Shown: positions 51,628 through 59,897 of the stretch, piece after piece
Layout of the letters: every line of letters starts with the position of its first letter
Numbering within the stretch: the stretch's first letter is position 1
Origin: Bacillus wiedmannii
GTDB lineage: Bacteria > Bacillota > Bacilli > Bacillales > Bacillaceae_G
Length of the DNA stretch: 64,000 bases
Reading direction: 5' to 3'
Assembly: GCF_001583695.1 (NCBI RefSeq)
Contig: NZ_LOBC01000013.1
Location: 56,078-120,077 of the forward strand
Notes under the pieces: generated by a model
What the model saw: the letters and a program-made list of their open reading frames with translations, nothing else
Told to the model about the DNA's origin: nothing
The model's database searches: none
Program-made: the position numbers and the translations under genes

Positions 51628-53337
51628 ATGGAGAAAACAAAGTTACCGTGGGATGAATTTTTTTCACTTAATAAAGATGTGAATTATACTTTCTTTACGC
51701 CAGAAGATTTTTCAGGAGATGAAGATTTAATCGCAAAAACGACAGAACAATTCGTTAAACAAGAAATTGTTCCACAAATGGAGAATATAGAACAACATAA
51801 CTATAAAATTTCTCGTCAATTATTTGAGAAAGCTGGAGAACTTGGATTATTAAGTATCGAAGTCCCAGAAGAGTACGGCGGATTTGAGTTAGGAAAGGCA
51901 GTTTCAGGGCTTGTAGCAGAAAAAATGGGATACGCTGGTGCATTTAGTGTTTCCTTTAATATACACGCTGGTGTAGGTACATTGCCTTACATATATTACG
52001 GAACGAAAGAACAAAAAGAAAAATATTTGCCGAAAATTGCGTCTGGAGAATGGATTGGGGCCTATGCTTTAACTGAGCCAAATGCTGGTTCTGATGCTTT
52101 AAGTGCAAAAACAAGTGCAGTATTAAATGAAGATGGTACTGCTTGGAAGTTAAATGGTGAGAAGCAGTGGATTACAAATGCTCATATGGCAGATGTATAC
52201 GTTGTTTTTGCGAAGACAAATAAAGGAATGACAGCGTTTATTGTCGAAAGAACATGTGAAGGTGTATCCATTGGATTAGAAGAAAAGAAAATGGGGATTA
52301 AAGGTTCTTCAACGGCTACCCTAATTTTAGAAGATGTTGTCATCCCTGCTCAAAATGTTTTAGGGGAAGTTGGAAAAGGGCATCACGTAGCTCTTAATAT
52401 TCTTAACTTCGCTAGACTAAAGCTGGCTTTTGGAAATATTGGAACAGCAAAACAAGCAATTGGTTTGTCGGTTCAATATGGAAAAGAGCGAAAACAGTTC
52501 CAAACGGAATTAGTAGATTTTACGATGATTCAAGAGAAAATTGCAAATATGATCATTGCTACATATGGAGCAGAAAGTGCAGCCTACCGTACAGCAGGTG
52601 TCATTGATGAAGCAATTCATGAGAGTGATGAAGATCTTATGAAGAAAATGTCTCAATTTGCAATTGAATGTGCACTTAATAAAGTAAATGCTTCTGAAAC
52701 ACTTGGTCATATCGTAGATGAAGCTGTACAAATTCATGGTGGTTACGGTTATATGCAAGAGTACGAGGTAGAACGATTATATCGTGATGCTAGAATTAGT
52801 CGTATTTTTGAAGGAACGAACGAAATTAATAGATTAACAGTTGCTAAAATGTTAATGAAGCAAATGGAACAAATTGAAGATACTGTAGTAGAAGTTGATG
52901 TAGCAAATGTTGAAAGAAACCATCGTTACATTTTATTATCGAAAAAATTGTTGAAACAATCTTTGAAAACGCTCTCTAAAACTTCAGGGTTAAAAATTGA
53001 CCAAGAACAAGAATATTCACGTGTATTATCAAATATGTTAACGGACGTGTACGTCATGGAATCAGCATTTTTACGTACGAGGAAAGCAATTAGTAAAAAT
53101 GGTGAAGAGAAAGAGCGTACGAAACAAATGATAACTGACGTTATTTGTGAAGAAGGCTATCGTAAAGTAGAAGAAGCAGCGATTTCTATACTTTCAGCGG
53201 CTGTCACAGAAGAACAAGATAGACACGTAATTTTAGCTGAAATTCGTCAATTATTAGTGCCTTTATACACGAACGTGTTTACGAAAAAGAGAGAAATTGC
53301 GAGAGCTATTATAAATCGCGGAAAGTATATTGTGTAA
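51628..53337 (+). CDS. Acyl-CoA dehydrogenase with C-terminal extension
   Basis: A 569-residue protein. The first 390 residues are a normal acyl-CoA dehydrogenase (YALTEPNAGSDALSAKTSAV, WITNAHMADVYVVFAKT, LGHIVDEAVQIHGGYGYM, RISRIFEGTNEINR). Residues 400-569 are a helical extension seen in long Bacillus enzymes such as FadE-type. In this operon it may oxidise isobutyryl-CoA from valine, but a fatty acyl-CoA substrate is also possible. The start follows GATAGGGGGATTCAG. Confidence 0.88.
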   Translation: MEKTKLPWDEFFSLNKDVNYTFFTPEDFSGDEDLIAKTTEQFVKQEIVPQMENIEQHNYKISRQLFEKAGELGLLSIEVPEEYGGFELGKAVSGLVAEKMGYAGAFSVSFNIHAGVGTLPYIYYGTKEQKEKYLPKIASGEWIGAYALTEPNAGSDALSAKTSAVLNEDGTAWKLNGEKQWITNAHMADVYVVFAKTNKGMTAFIVERTCEGVSIGLEEKKMGIKGSSTATLILEDVVIPAQNVLGEVGKGHHVALNILNFARLKLAFGNIGTAKQAIGLSVQYGKERKQFQTELVDFTMIQEKIANMIIATYGAESAAYRTAGVIDEAIHESDEDLMKKMSQFAIECALNKVNASETLGHIVDEAVQIHGGYGYMQEYEVERLYRDARISRIFEGTNEINRLTVAKMLMKQMEQIEDTVVEVDVANVERNHRYILLSKKLLKQSLKTLSKTSGLKIDQEQEYSRVLSNMLTDVYVMESAFLRTRKAISKNGEEKERTKQMITDVICEEGYRKVEEAAISILSAAVTEEQDRHVILAEIRQLLVPLYTNVFTKKREIARAIINRGKYIV

Positions 53338-53353
53338 ATAGGAGGAAAGCGAT

Positions 53354-54244
53354 ATGAAAAAGATTGGCTTTATCGGTTTAGGTAACATGGGTCTTCCAAT
53401 GTCTAAAAATTTAGTTAAATCAAGTTACACAGTATACGGTGTGGATTTAAATAAAGAGGCCGAAGCTTCCTTTGAAAATGAAGGAGGAATTATTGGCTTA
53501 TCAATCTCGAAACTAGCAGAAACATGCGATGTGATTTTTACAAGTTTACCTTCACCTCGCGCTGTTGAAGCGGTGTATTTTGGGGAAGAAGGATTATTTG
53601 AAAATAGCCACTCGAATGTAGTTTTAATTGATACCAGTACTGTATCTCCACAATTAAACAAACAGTTAGAGGAAGCTGCAAAGGAAAAGAAAGTAGACTT
53701 TTTAGCAGCGCCTGTTAGTGGTGGGGTAATTGGAGCTGAAAACCGTACATTAACGTTTATGGTTGGTGGATCGAAAGAAGTGTATGAGAAAACGGAATCT
53801 ATCATGGGCGTACTAGGCGCGAATGTTTTCCATGTTAGTGAGCAGATTGATAGTGGCACAACAGTTAAATTAATTAATAACCTATTAATTGGTTTTTATA
53901 CAGCTGGTGTGAGTGAAGCTTTAACATTAGCGAAAAAGAATAATATGGATTTAGATAAAATGTTTGATATTTTAAATGTAAGTTACGGTCAAAGTAGAAT
54001 TTATGAGCGTAATTATAAAAGTTTCATTGCAACTGAAAACTACGATCCAGGCTTTACTGTGAATTTATTAAAGAAAGATTTAGGATTTGCAGTAGATTTA
54101 GCGAAAGAAAGCGAACTTCACTTACCAGTAAGCGAAATGCTATTAAACGTATATGAAGAAGCAAGTGAGGCAGGGTATGGTGAAAACGATATGGCTGCTT
54201 TATATAAGAAAGTTAGTGAACAGTTAATTTCTAATCAAAAATAA
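53354..54244 (+). CDS. mmsB: 3-hydroxyisobutyrate dehydrogenase
   Basis: A 296-residue beta-hydroxyacid dehydrogenase. The NAD site is GFIGLGNMGLPMS, the substrate motif is LAAPVSGGVIGAENRTL, and the catalytic Lys is in GTTVKLINNLLIGF. It oxidises 3-hydroxyisobutyrate to methylmalonate semialdehyde in valine breakdown, feeding the next gene. The ribosome site GGAGGAAAGCGAT lies 16 bp after the previous stop. Confidence 0.9.
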   Translation: MKKIGFIGLGNMGLPMSKNLVKSSYTVYGVDLNKEAEASFENEGGIIGLSISKLAETCDVIFTSLPSPRAVEAVYFGEEGLFENSHSNVVLIDTSTVSPQLNKQLEEAAKEKKVDFLAAPVSGGVIGAENRTLTFMVGGSKEVYEKTESIMGVLGANVFHVSEQIDSGTTVKLINNLLIGFYTAGVSEALTLAKKNNMDLDKMFDILNVSYGQSRIYERNYKSFIATENYDPGFTVNLLKKDLGFAVDLAKESELHLPVSEMLLNVYEEASEAGYGENDMAALYKKVSEQLISNQK

Positions 54245-54280
54245 TAGACTTATGTACATCATAAAAAAGGAGAGAATATA

Positions 54281-55741
54281 ATGATTACAACTGAAATTAA
54301 ACGAGTAAAAAATCATATTAATGGTGAGTGGGTAGAATCTACTGGTACAGAAGTAGAAGCAGTTCCAAATCCGGCGACTGGAAAAATTATCGCTTACGTT
54401 CCGCTATCTCCGAAAGAAGATGTTGAAAAAGCTGTTGAAGCGGCAAAAGTAGCATACGAAACATGGTCTAAAGTACCAGTTCCGAATCGTTCAAGACAAT
54501 TATATAAATATTTACAGCTTTTACAAGAAAACAAAGAAGAGCTTGCTAAAATCATTACGCTAGAAAATGGTAAAACATTAACGGATGCAACTGGTGAGGT
54601 GCAGCGCGGGATTGAAGCGGTAGAACTTGCAACATCAGCACCAAATTTAATGATGGGACAAGCTCTTCCGAATATTGCTAGCGGCATTGATGGATCGATT
54701 TGGCGCTATCCAATTGGAGTTGTTGCTGGTATTACACCGTTTAACTTCCCAATGATGATTCCATTATGGATGTTCCCACTTGCAATTGCTTGCGGTAATA
54801 CGTTCGTATTAAAAACATCTGAAAGAACGCCACTTTTAGCAGAGCGACTTGTAGAGTTATTCTATGAAGCTGGTTTTCCAAAAGGGGTATTAAATTTAGT
54901 ACAAGGCGGAAAAGATGTTGTAAATAGCATTTTAGAAAGTAAAGATATTCAAGCTGTTTCGTTCGTTGGCTCTGAGCCGGTAGCTCGTTACGTGTATGAA
55001 ACAGGTACGAAACACGGAAAACGTGTACAAGCGTTAGCTGGTGCAAAAAATCATGCGATTGTAATGCCAGATTGCAACCTTGAGAAAACAGTGCAAGGTG
55101 TAATTGGATCTGCATTCGCAAGTAGTGGAGAGCGCTGCATGGCATGTTCAGTAGTAGCAGTAGTTGATGAAATCGCTGATGAATTCATCGACGTACTAGT
55201 AGCAGAGACGAAGAAGTTAAAAGTAGGTGACGGTTTCCACGAAGATAATTATGTTGGACCATTAATTCGTGAATCTCATAAAGAGCGCGTATTAGGCTAT
55301 ATTAATAGCGGTGTAGCAGATGGAGCAACTTTATTAGTAGATGGCCGTAAAGTTAAGGAAGAAGTTGGAGAAGGTTACTTTGTAGGTGCGACAATCTTTG
55401 ATGGTGTAAATCAAGAAATGAAAATTTGGCAAGATGAAATTTTTGCTCCAGTATTAAGCATTGTACGAGTTAAAGATTTAGAAGAAGGTATTAAATTAAC
55501 AAATCAATCTAAATTTGCAAATGGCGCGGTTATTTATACGTCAAATGGTAAACATGCACAAACGTTCCGTGATAATATCGATGCTGGTATGATCGGTGTA
55601 AACGTAAACGTTCCAGCACCAATGGCATTCTTCGCATTTGCAGGAAATAAAGCTTCCTTCTTTGGTGATTTAGGTACAAATGGTACAGATGGCGTTCAAT
55701 TCTATACACGTAAAAAAGTTGTAACTGAGCGCTGGTTTTAA
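54281..55741 (+). CDS. mmsA: CoA-acylating methylmalonate-semialdehyde dehydrogenase
   Basis: A 486-residue aldehyde dehydrogenase of the MmsA/IolA type. It has [34 protein letters not shown] (in place of the ELGG general base of ordinary enzymes) and the catalytic Cys in [10 protein letters not shown]. It converts methylmalonate or malonate semialdehyde to propionyl- or acetyl-CoA. The B. cereus group names such genes iolA1/iolA2; valine catabolism is the clear context here. It is the last gene before a strong terminator. Confidence 0.93.
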   Translation: MITTEIKRVKNHINGEWVESTGTEVEAVPNPATGKIIAYVPLSPKEDVEKAVEAAKVAYETWSKVPVPNRSRQLYKYLQLLQENKEELAKIITLENGKTLTDATGEVQRGIEAVELATSAPNLMMGQALPNIASGIDGSIWRYPIGVVAGITPFNFPMMIPLWMFPLAIACGNTFVLKTSERTPLLAERLVELFYEAGFPKGVLNLVQGGKDVVNSILESKDIQAVSFVGSEPVARYVYETGTKHGKRVQALAGAKNHAIVMPDCNLEKTVQGVIGSAFASSGERCMACSVVAVVDEIADEFIDVLVAETKKLKVGDGFHEDNYVGPLIRESHKERVLGYINSGVADGATLLVDGRKVKEEVGEGYFVGATIFDGVNQEMKIWQDEIFAPVLSIVRVKDLEEGIKLTNQSKFANGAVIYTSNGKHAQTFRDNIDAGMIGVNVNVPAPMAFFAFAGNKASFFGDLGTNGTDGVQFYTRKKVVTERWF

Positions 55742-55773
55742 TATAGAGTGAACAGCCAAATCAGTTGTTAAAT

Positions 55774-55805
55774 GAAAACCACCACTATTAATAGTGGTGG
55801 TTTTC
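55774..55805. terminator. Terminator of the catabolic operon
   Basis: A 16-bp palindrome, GAAAACCACCACTATT and its complement, 33 bases after mmsA; also close to the convergent LysE gene end. Confidence 0.85.
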
Positions 55806-55811
55806 GTCTTG

Positions 55812-56444
55812 TTAATTATTTTTTTCAAAAGCTAGTTTAATACCAAAACCAATTAAGACGATTCCTGTTAAGCCTTGAATATAACGTTGCGTCCTCGGTT
55901 TTTTCATAAAAGCACTAATTTTATCAATTAAAAATATATAAAAAGCGAACCAAATAACTGTTAAAACGAGGTAAGTAAGACCCATTACGAGAAGTTGGAT
56001 AAACGTATTATGATTTGGATTTAAAAATTGCGGTAAAAAGGTTAAAAAGAAGACTGCAACTTTAGGGTTTAATAAATTCGTAAGAAACCCTTGGCGAAAG
56101 CAAGAAGTGTGTTCATTTTCATTATTTAAAGATATATCGTTCGTATCAAAGCCTTCTTTGTTTCTTACCGCTAAAAGGGCTTTAATGCCAATATAAATTA
56201 AATATAGAGCTCCAACGTACTTGAAAATAGAAAATAAAAGCGCTGACTTTACAATAATTGCGGAAAGTCCGATTACTGCTGCTAAAGTATGAATTAAAAG
56301 TGCAATACATGTACCGAACACTGTTTTCACTCCACCGACCTTACCGGCAACCAATGTATTTTTCGTCGCCATTGCAGTATCAGGACCGGGTAAAATAATA
56401 AGACAAATAGACATAATGATGAAAAGAAAATAATTTTCAATCAT
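55812..56444 (-). CDS. LysE/RhtB family exporter
   Basis: A 210-residue protein with six hydrophobic segments. It has the family start LIILPGPDTAMATKNTLVAG and KVAVFFLTFLPQFLNP in the middle. Such proteins export amino acids or their analogues. ATG 56444 follows AAGGAGGAGCGAC. It faces the valine operon across the terminator. The substrate is unknown. Confidence 0.87.
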   Translation of the reverse strand: MIENYFLFIIMSICLIILPGPDTAMATKNTLVAGKVGGVKTVFGTCIALLIHTLAAVIGLSAIIVKSALLFSIFKYVGALYLIYIGIKALLAVRNKEGFDTNDISLNNENEHTSCFRQGFLTNLLNPKVAVFFLTFLPQFLNPNHNTFIQLLVMGLTYLVLTVIWFAFYIFLIDKISAFMKKPRTQRYIQGLTGIVLIGFGIKLAFEKNN

Positions 56445-56548
56445 AGTCGCTCCTCCTTTTTTATTTTTAGAATATTTGATTAAAAATAGTGTAGCACACA
56501 TTTTAATTTAATAAAATTAAATTTTATTAAAAATTATTAAATGAGAAA

Positions 56549-56588
56549 GAGGCTATATAGTAGTTGAATTCCACTACTATATAGCCTC
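56549..56588. terminator. Long inverted repeat, probable terminator of the hydrolase gene
   Basis: Perfect 16-bp arms GAGGCTATATAGTAGT/ACTACTATATAGCCTC with an eight-base loop. On the minus strand it is followed by a T-rich stretch. Confidence 0.6.
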
Positions 56589-56590
56589 AA

Positions 56591-56657
56591 TTTTATCCCG
56601 CATGACCGGACGATCGGTGAGAGCTAATAATAAGCGGGTAATGAACCCCCACTTATT
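56591..56657 (-). repeat. Short bcr1-like repeat, internally deleted
   Basis: TTTTATCCCGCATGACCGG joins directly to CGGTGAGAGCTAATAATAAG, followed by TAATGAACCCCC. Both ends match the ends of the 38344 element in inverse orientation, but the middle hairpin region is missing. Confidence 0.55.
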
Positions 56658-56671
56658 AATGTTTCACCTTA

Positions 56672-57727
56672 TTATGCATTAAGTAAGTTAAAGAATCGAT
56701 TTACATCTTCTTCTGAAACATCACTTAACTGCTTATATTTATAATTCGGATTTTGATCTTTATCAACGACAACAGAACGTACTCCTTCGAAGAAATCCGC
56801 ATGTCTCATGAAATTTTTAGCAAGTACAAGGTCGGTAGCAAAACATTCTTCAACGGACTTATCTTTTCCATCAATAAACTGTTTTAATGTTACTTTTAAC
56901 GAAATAGGAGATTTTGATAATAGCGTTTCTTTCGTTTTTAAAGCAAAGGAACTTTGATCTTTCTCCAATGAATGGATGATCTCTTCAATTGTATCGAATG
57001 CAAAATGTGAATTCATTTCTTCTAATGAAGGAGCAAGTTCGCTTTCTAAGTTTGGAGCAGTTGCAAATGTACGAATGACTTCTTTTAAATTAGTATGTAC
57101 ATCATCTTCTATATGCCAATTTACACTTTCAAGTTCAGTAAGGAAAATTGGTAATGAATCAGATGTCATAAAGTAATCAGCAGCGTTTATAAATAATACG
57201 TCAGCAGCTTTTAAAACAGATGCTGTTAAAGCAACATAGCGGCCAGCAAACCCTGGAGTTTTATTTAAGAAATAAGCAGCACCGACATCTGGGAAGAAGC
57301 CGATATTCATCTCTGGCATTGCCCATTTCGTACGCTCAGTTACAATTCGATATTTCGCACCATTTGTAAGACCGACACCACCGCCCATTACAATTCCATC
57401 TAAACAAGCGATGATCGGTTTTTTATATTGATAAATATATGTATCAATTTCATACTCTTCTTCAAAAAAACGTTCCGCATGCTGCAATGCAGTTTCGTTT
57501 GAACGCGCTTCATAAAGAGTTTTAATGTCGCCGCCTGCACAAAAACCTTTTGTGCCAGCTCCTTTTAATACGATAAGCGCAATTCGCTCATCATTTTCCC
57601 ACTCTTTCAGTTTTTGCCCAATTGGTTGCAACATGTCATAAGATAAAGAATTAAGCGCTTTTGGGCGGTTTAAAGTAATTGATGCAACGCCGTTTTCACT
57701 AACAGAAAATAAAACGTGTTCAGTCAT
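56672..57727 (-). CDS. 3-hydroxyisobutyryl-CoA hydrolase (enoyl-CoA hydratase superfamily)
   Basis: A 351-residue crotonase-fold protein. It has FCAGGDIKTLYE and CLDGIVMGGGVGLTNGAKYR (oxyanion hole), WAMPEMNIGFFPDVGAAYFL (active-site Glu) and the long C-terminal part typical of the hydrolase. It releases 3-hydroxyisobutyrate, the substrate of MmsB encoded 2.4 kb away on the other strand. The start follows AAGGGAGGATGAATT. The 316 bp upstream contain nothing I recognise. Confidence 0.9.
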   Translation of the reverse strand: MTEHVLFSVSENGVASITLNRPKALNSLSYDMLQPIGQKLKEWENDERIALIVLKGAGTKGFCAGGDIKTLYEARSNETALQHAERFFEEEYEIDTYIYQYKKPIIACLDGIVMGGGVGLTNGAKYRIVTERTKWAMPEMNIGFFPDVGAAYFLNKTPGFAGRYVALTASVLKAADVLFINAADYFMTSDSLPIFLTELESVNWHIEDDVHTNLKEVIRTFATAPNLESELAPSLEEMNSHFAFDTIEEIIHSLEKDQSSFALKTKETLLSKSPISLKVTLKQFIDGKDKSVEECFATDLVLAKNFMRHADFFEGVRSVVVDKDQNPNYKYKQLSDVSEEDVNRFFNLLNA

Positions 57728-58043
57728 AATTCATCCTCCCTTACATATCTTCTTATTCTTAATTCTTGATACGTATTGAAATGTCCTTTATAAATTTTGT
57801 CTAAACTTGACGGTACGTGTTAATTTGTATATCGCATATTTTGACGAGATATATTTGCAGGATTTCTGAGGTTGAAAATGAATATTACAACATTACTGTA
57901 ATTGTAATTATTTGAAATTATCATGATAAACACGCTATTATATATGTGTAAATTGTATATAATGACTTCAAAAAGAGTATTTGAAGCGATTATGATGAAA
58001 GAAAAATTGCTTTTCATTAGAAATAGAGAAAGGAGAAATCGGA

Positions 58044-58301
58044 ATGCCAGTACCTTTACTATTGTCGGTGATTATTTTGTCTTCTTTAATGATAGGGATA
58101 ACGCAGTATTTTCATCATACAGATACGACAGAGGAAGTGAAGGATAAAGTACGACTTGTATTTCCGATTTTTATCATATCTATTTCTTTTTGCATTTTAT
58201 TAAATAAGGATGGGTACATTATCGCAGTATTTTCATTTTTTGTAGCGATCGTTTTCATTACAGTTTTATATTATGTAATGAAAGACTTTATACAAAAATA
58301 A
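58044..58301 (+). CDS. Small membrane protein, 85 aa
   Basis: Three hydrophobic segments (LLLSVIILSSLMIGITQYF, LVFPIFIISISFCILL, IIAVFSFFVAIVFITVLYYV). AGGAGAAATCGGA precedes the ATG and a terminator follows. It is a conserved-looking hypothetical protein with no motif. Confidence 0.65.
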   Translation: MPVPLLLSVIILSSLMIGITQYFHHTDTTEEVKDKVRLVFPIFIISISFCILLNKDGYIIAVFSFFVAIVFITVLYYVMKDFIQK

Positions 58302-58332
58302 AGATGTCACATTAGACATTTTTATTTTTAAA
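58295..58332 (+). terminator. Terminator after the small membrane gene
   Basis: Fourteen-bp stem AAAATAAAGATGTC/GACATTTTTATTTT (one wobble), overlapping the stop codon. Confidence 0.75.
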
Positions 58333-58417
58333 ATAAATAAAATTTCACATACCGTATTATATGTAAAAATAAAAAACATATAGTAGTAGAAAAGTGTGTA
58401 CTTTGCCGTGTATTTAC

Positions 58418-58446
58418 TTGTCAATCTTGCATAGCCAATATACTAT
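58418..58446 (+). promoter_or_regulatory. Sigma-A promoter of the DUF2584-like/sbcDC genes
   Basis: TTGTCA, 17 bp, TACTAT, about 40 bp before the gene start. Confidence 0.55.
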
Positions 58447-58484
58447 TAATAATGTAGAGATTAGAAAAAGGGGTTGTATCTGTC

Positions 58485-58724
58485 ATGAAATTTGAGATGC
58501 ACACAAAAATTATTTCAAATGAAAAAGAAGTAAGATTACATATAGAAGAAAACATATTTCAATTAACATTGGATGGTTATCACTTATTTACAGTTCAAGA
58601 AATATTGCCTTTATATAAATCAAATGAAGAAAGAATTGGTAGTGCAATGATACAAAAGTTAGAGTGGGAAAACGGAAAAACTACAATAAACTATCAACTC
58701 GTATCACTAAAATCAGTAAATTAA
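58485..58724 (+). CDS. DUF2584-like small protein
   Basis: A 79-residue beta-rich protein: KFEMHTKIISNEKEVRLHIE, FQLTLDGYHLFTVQEILPLY and KLEWENGKTTINYQLVSL. I match it to DUF2584 with moderate certainty. It lies 15 bp before sbcD, likely in the same transcript. AAAAAGGGGTTG precedes the ATG. Function unknown. Confidence 0.7.
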   Translation: MKFEMHTKIISNEKEVRLHIEENIFQLTLDGYHLFTVQEILPLYKSNEERIGSAMIQKLEWENGKTTINYQLVSLKSVN

Positions 58725-58739
58725 AAGGAGCAGGAAACT

Positions 58740-59897
58740 ATGAAGTTATTTCATACAGCGGATTGGCATTTAGGAAAGCTCGTTCATGGCGTGTATATGA
58801 CTGAAGATCAAAAGATTGTATTAGATCAGTTTGTACAAGCTGTTGAAGAAGAAAAACCAGATGCGGTAATTATTGCAGGGGATTTATATGACCGAGCAAT
58901 TCCACCTACGGAAGCAGTAGACTTATTAAATGATGTTTTACAAAAAATAGTGATTGATTTACAAACACCAGTTATTGCGGTTGCAGGAAACCATGATAGT
59001 CCAGATCGTATTCATTTTGGAAGTAGTTTAATGAAGAAACAAGGATTATTTATTGTGGGACAATTTCAATTTCCATATGAGCCAATTATATTAAATGATG
59101 AATATGGCGAGGTTCACTTCCATCTCATTCCATATGCAGATCCAAGCATAGTTAGACATGTTTTGAAAAACGAAGATGTACGTTCTCATGATGATGCGAT
59201 GCGTATTTTTATGAATGAGCTTTCTGAAACGATGGATAAAGAAGCTAGACACGTATTTGTTGGTCATGCATTTGTAACTTCTGCGGGAGAAGCGGAGGAG
59301 AATACAAGTGATGCAGAACGACCACTTTCAATTGGTGGTGCTGAATACGTAAATAGTCATTATTTTGATAAGTTTCATTACACAGCGCTTGGACATTTAC
59401 ATCAAGCGCATTTCGTACGTAATGAGACCATTCGATATTCTGGTTCGCCACTTGCGTATTCTATTTCTGAAGAAAAACATAAAAAAGGTTATTATATTGT
59501 GGAACTGAACGAAACAGGTGAAGCAACAATTGAAAAAAGGTTACTTGCACCACGCCGTAAAATGCGAACAGTAGAAGCAAAAATAGATGAATTATTACAA
59601 CATCCAGTAAGTGAAGATTACGTGTTTGTAAAATTATTAGATGAAAATCCTGTCTTGCAGCCAATGGAAAAAATACGCTCTGTATATCCAAATGCAATGC
59701 ATGTTGAAAGATCTATTCAAAGACGAGAGTTCACAGAGTCAAATGAAGTAACTGTTTCAAGACATAAAACGGATGATTTATCTCTTTTAAAGGCTTTTTA
59801 TAAAGAAATGAAAGGCTTAGATTTATCAGAAGAGAAAGAACGTCTATTTGTAGAAGTACTACAAACAGTGCAAGAACGGGAAGGTGAACGAGGATGA
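58740..59897 (+). CDS. sbcD: Exonuclease subunit SbcD (Mre11-like)
   Basis: A 385-residue calcineurin-type nuclease. Metal-site motifs are HTADWHLGK, IIAGDLYDR, AVAGNHDSPDR, VGHAFVTS and LGHLHQAHF. With SbcC it cuts hairpins and processes DNA ends. The start follows AAAAGGAGCAGGAAACT. It overlaps sbcC by ATGA. Confidence 0.95.
   Translation: MKLFHTADWHLGKLVHGVYMTEDQKIVLDQFVQAVEEEKPDAVIIAGDLYDRAIPPTEAVDLLNDVLQKIVIDLQTPVIAVAGNHDSPDRIHFGSSLMKKQGLFIVGQFQFPYEPIILNDEYGEVHFHLIPYADPSIVRHVLKNEDVRSHDDAMRIFMNELSETMDKEARHVFVGHAFVTSAGEAEENTSDAERPLSIGGAEYVNSHYFDKFHYTALGHLHQAHFVRNETIRYSGSPLAYSISEEKHKKGYYIVELNETGEATIEKRLLAPRRKMRTVEAKIDELLQHPVSEDYVFVKLLDENPVLQPMEKIRSVYPNAMHVERSIQRREFTESNEVTVSRHKTDDLSLLKAFYKEMKGLDLSEEKERLFVEVLQTVQEREGERG

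Noticed and set aside
51491-51682. Sixty-three-codon frame before the acyl-CoA dehydrogenase gene
   Set aside because: It reads through the hairpin, has no ribosome site and overlaps the true gene in another frame.
57923-58147. Frame overlapping the 85-aa membrane protein
   Set aside because: Overlaps the better supported gene in another frame and lacks a ribosome site.
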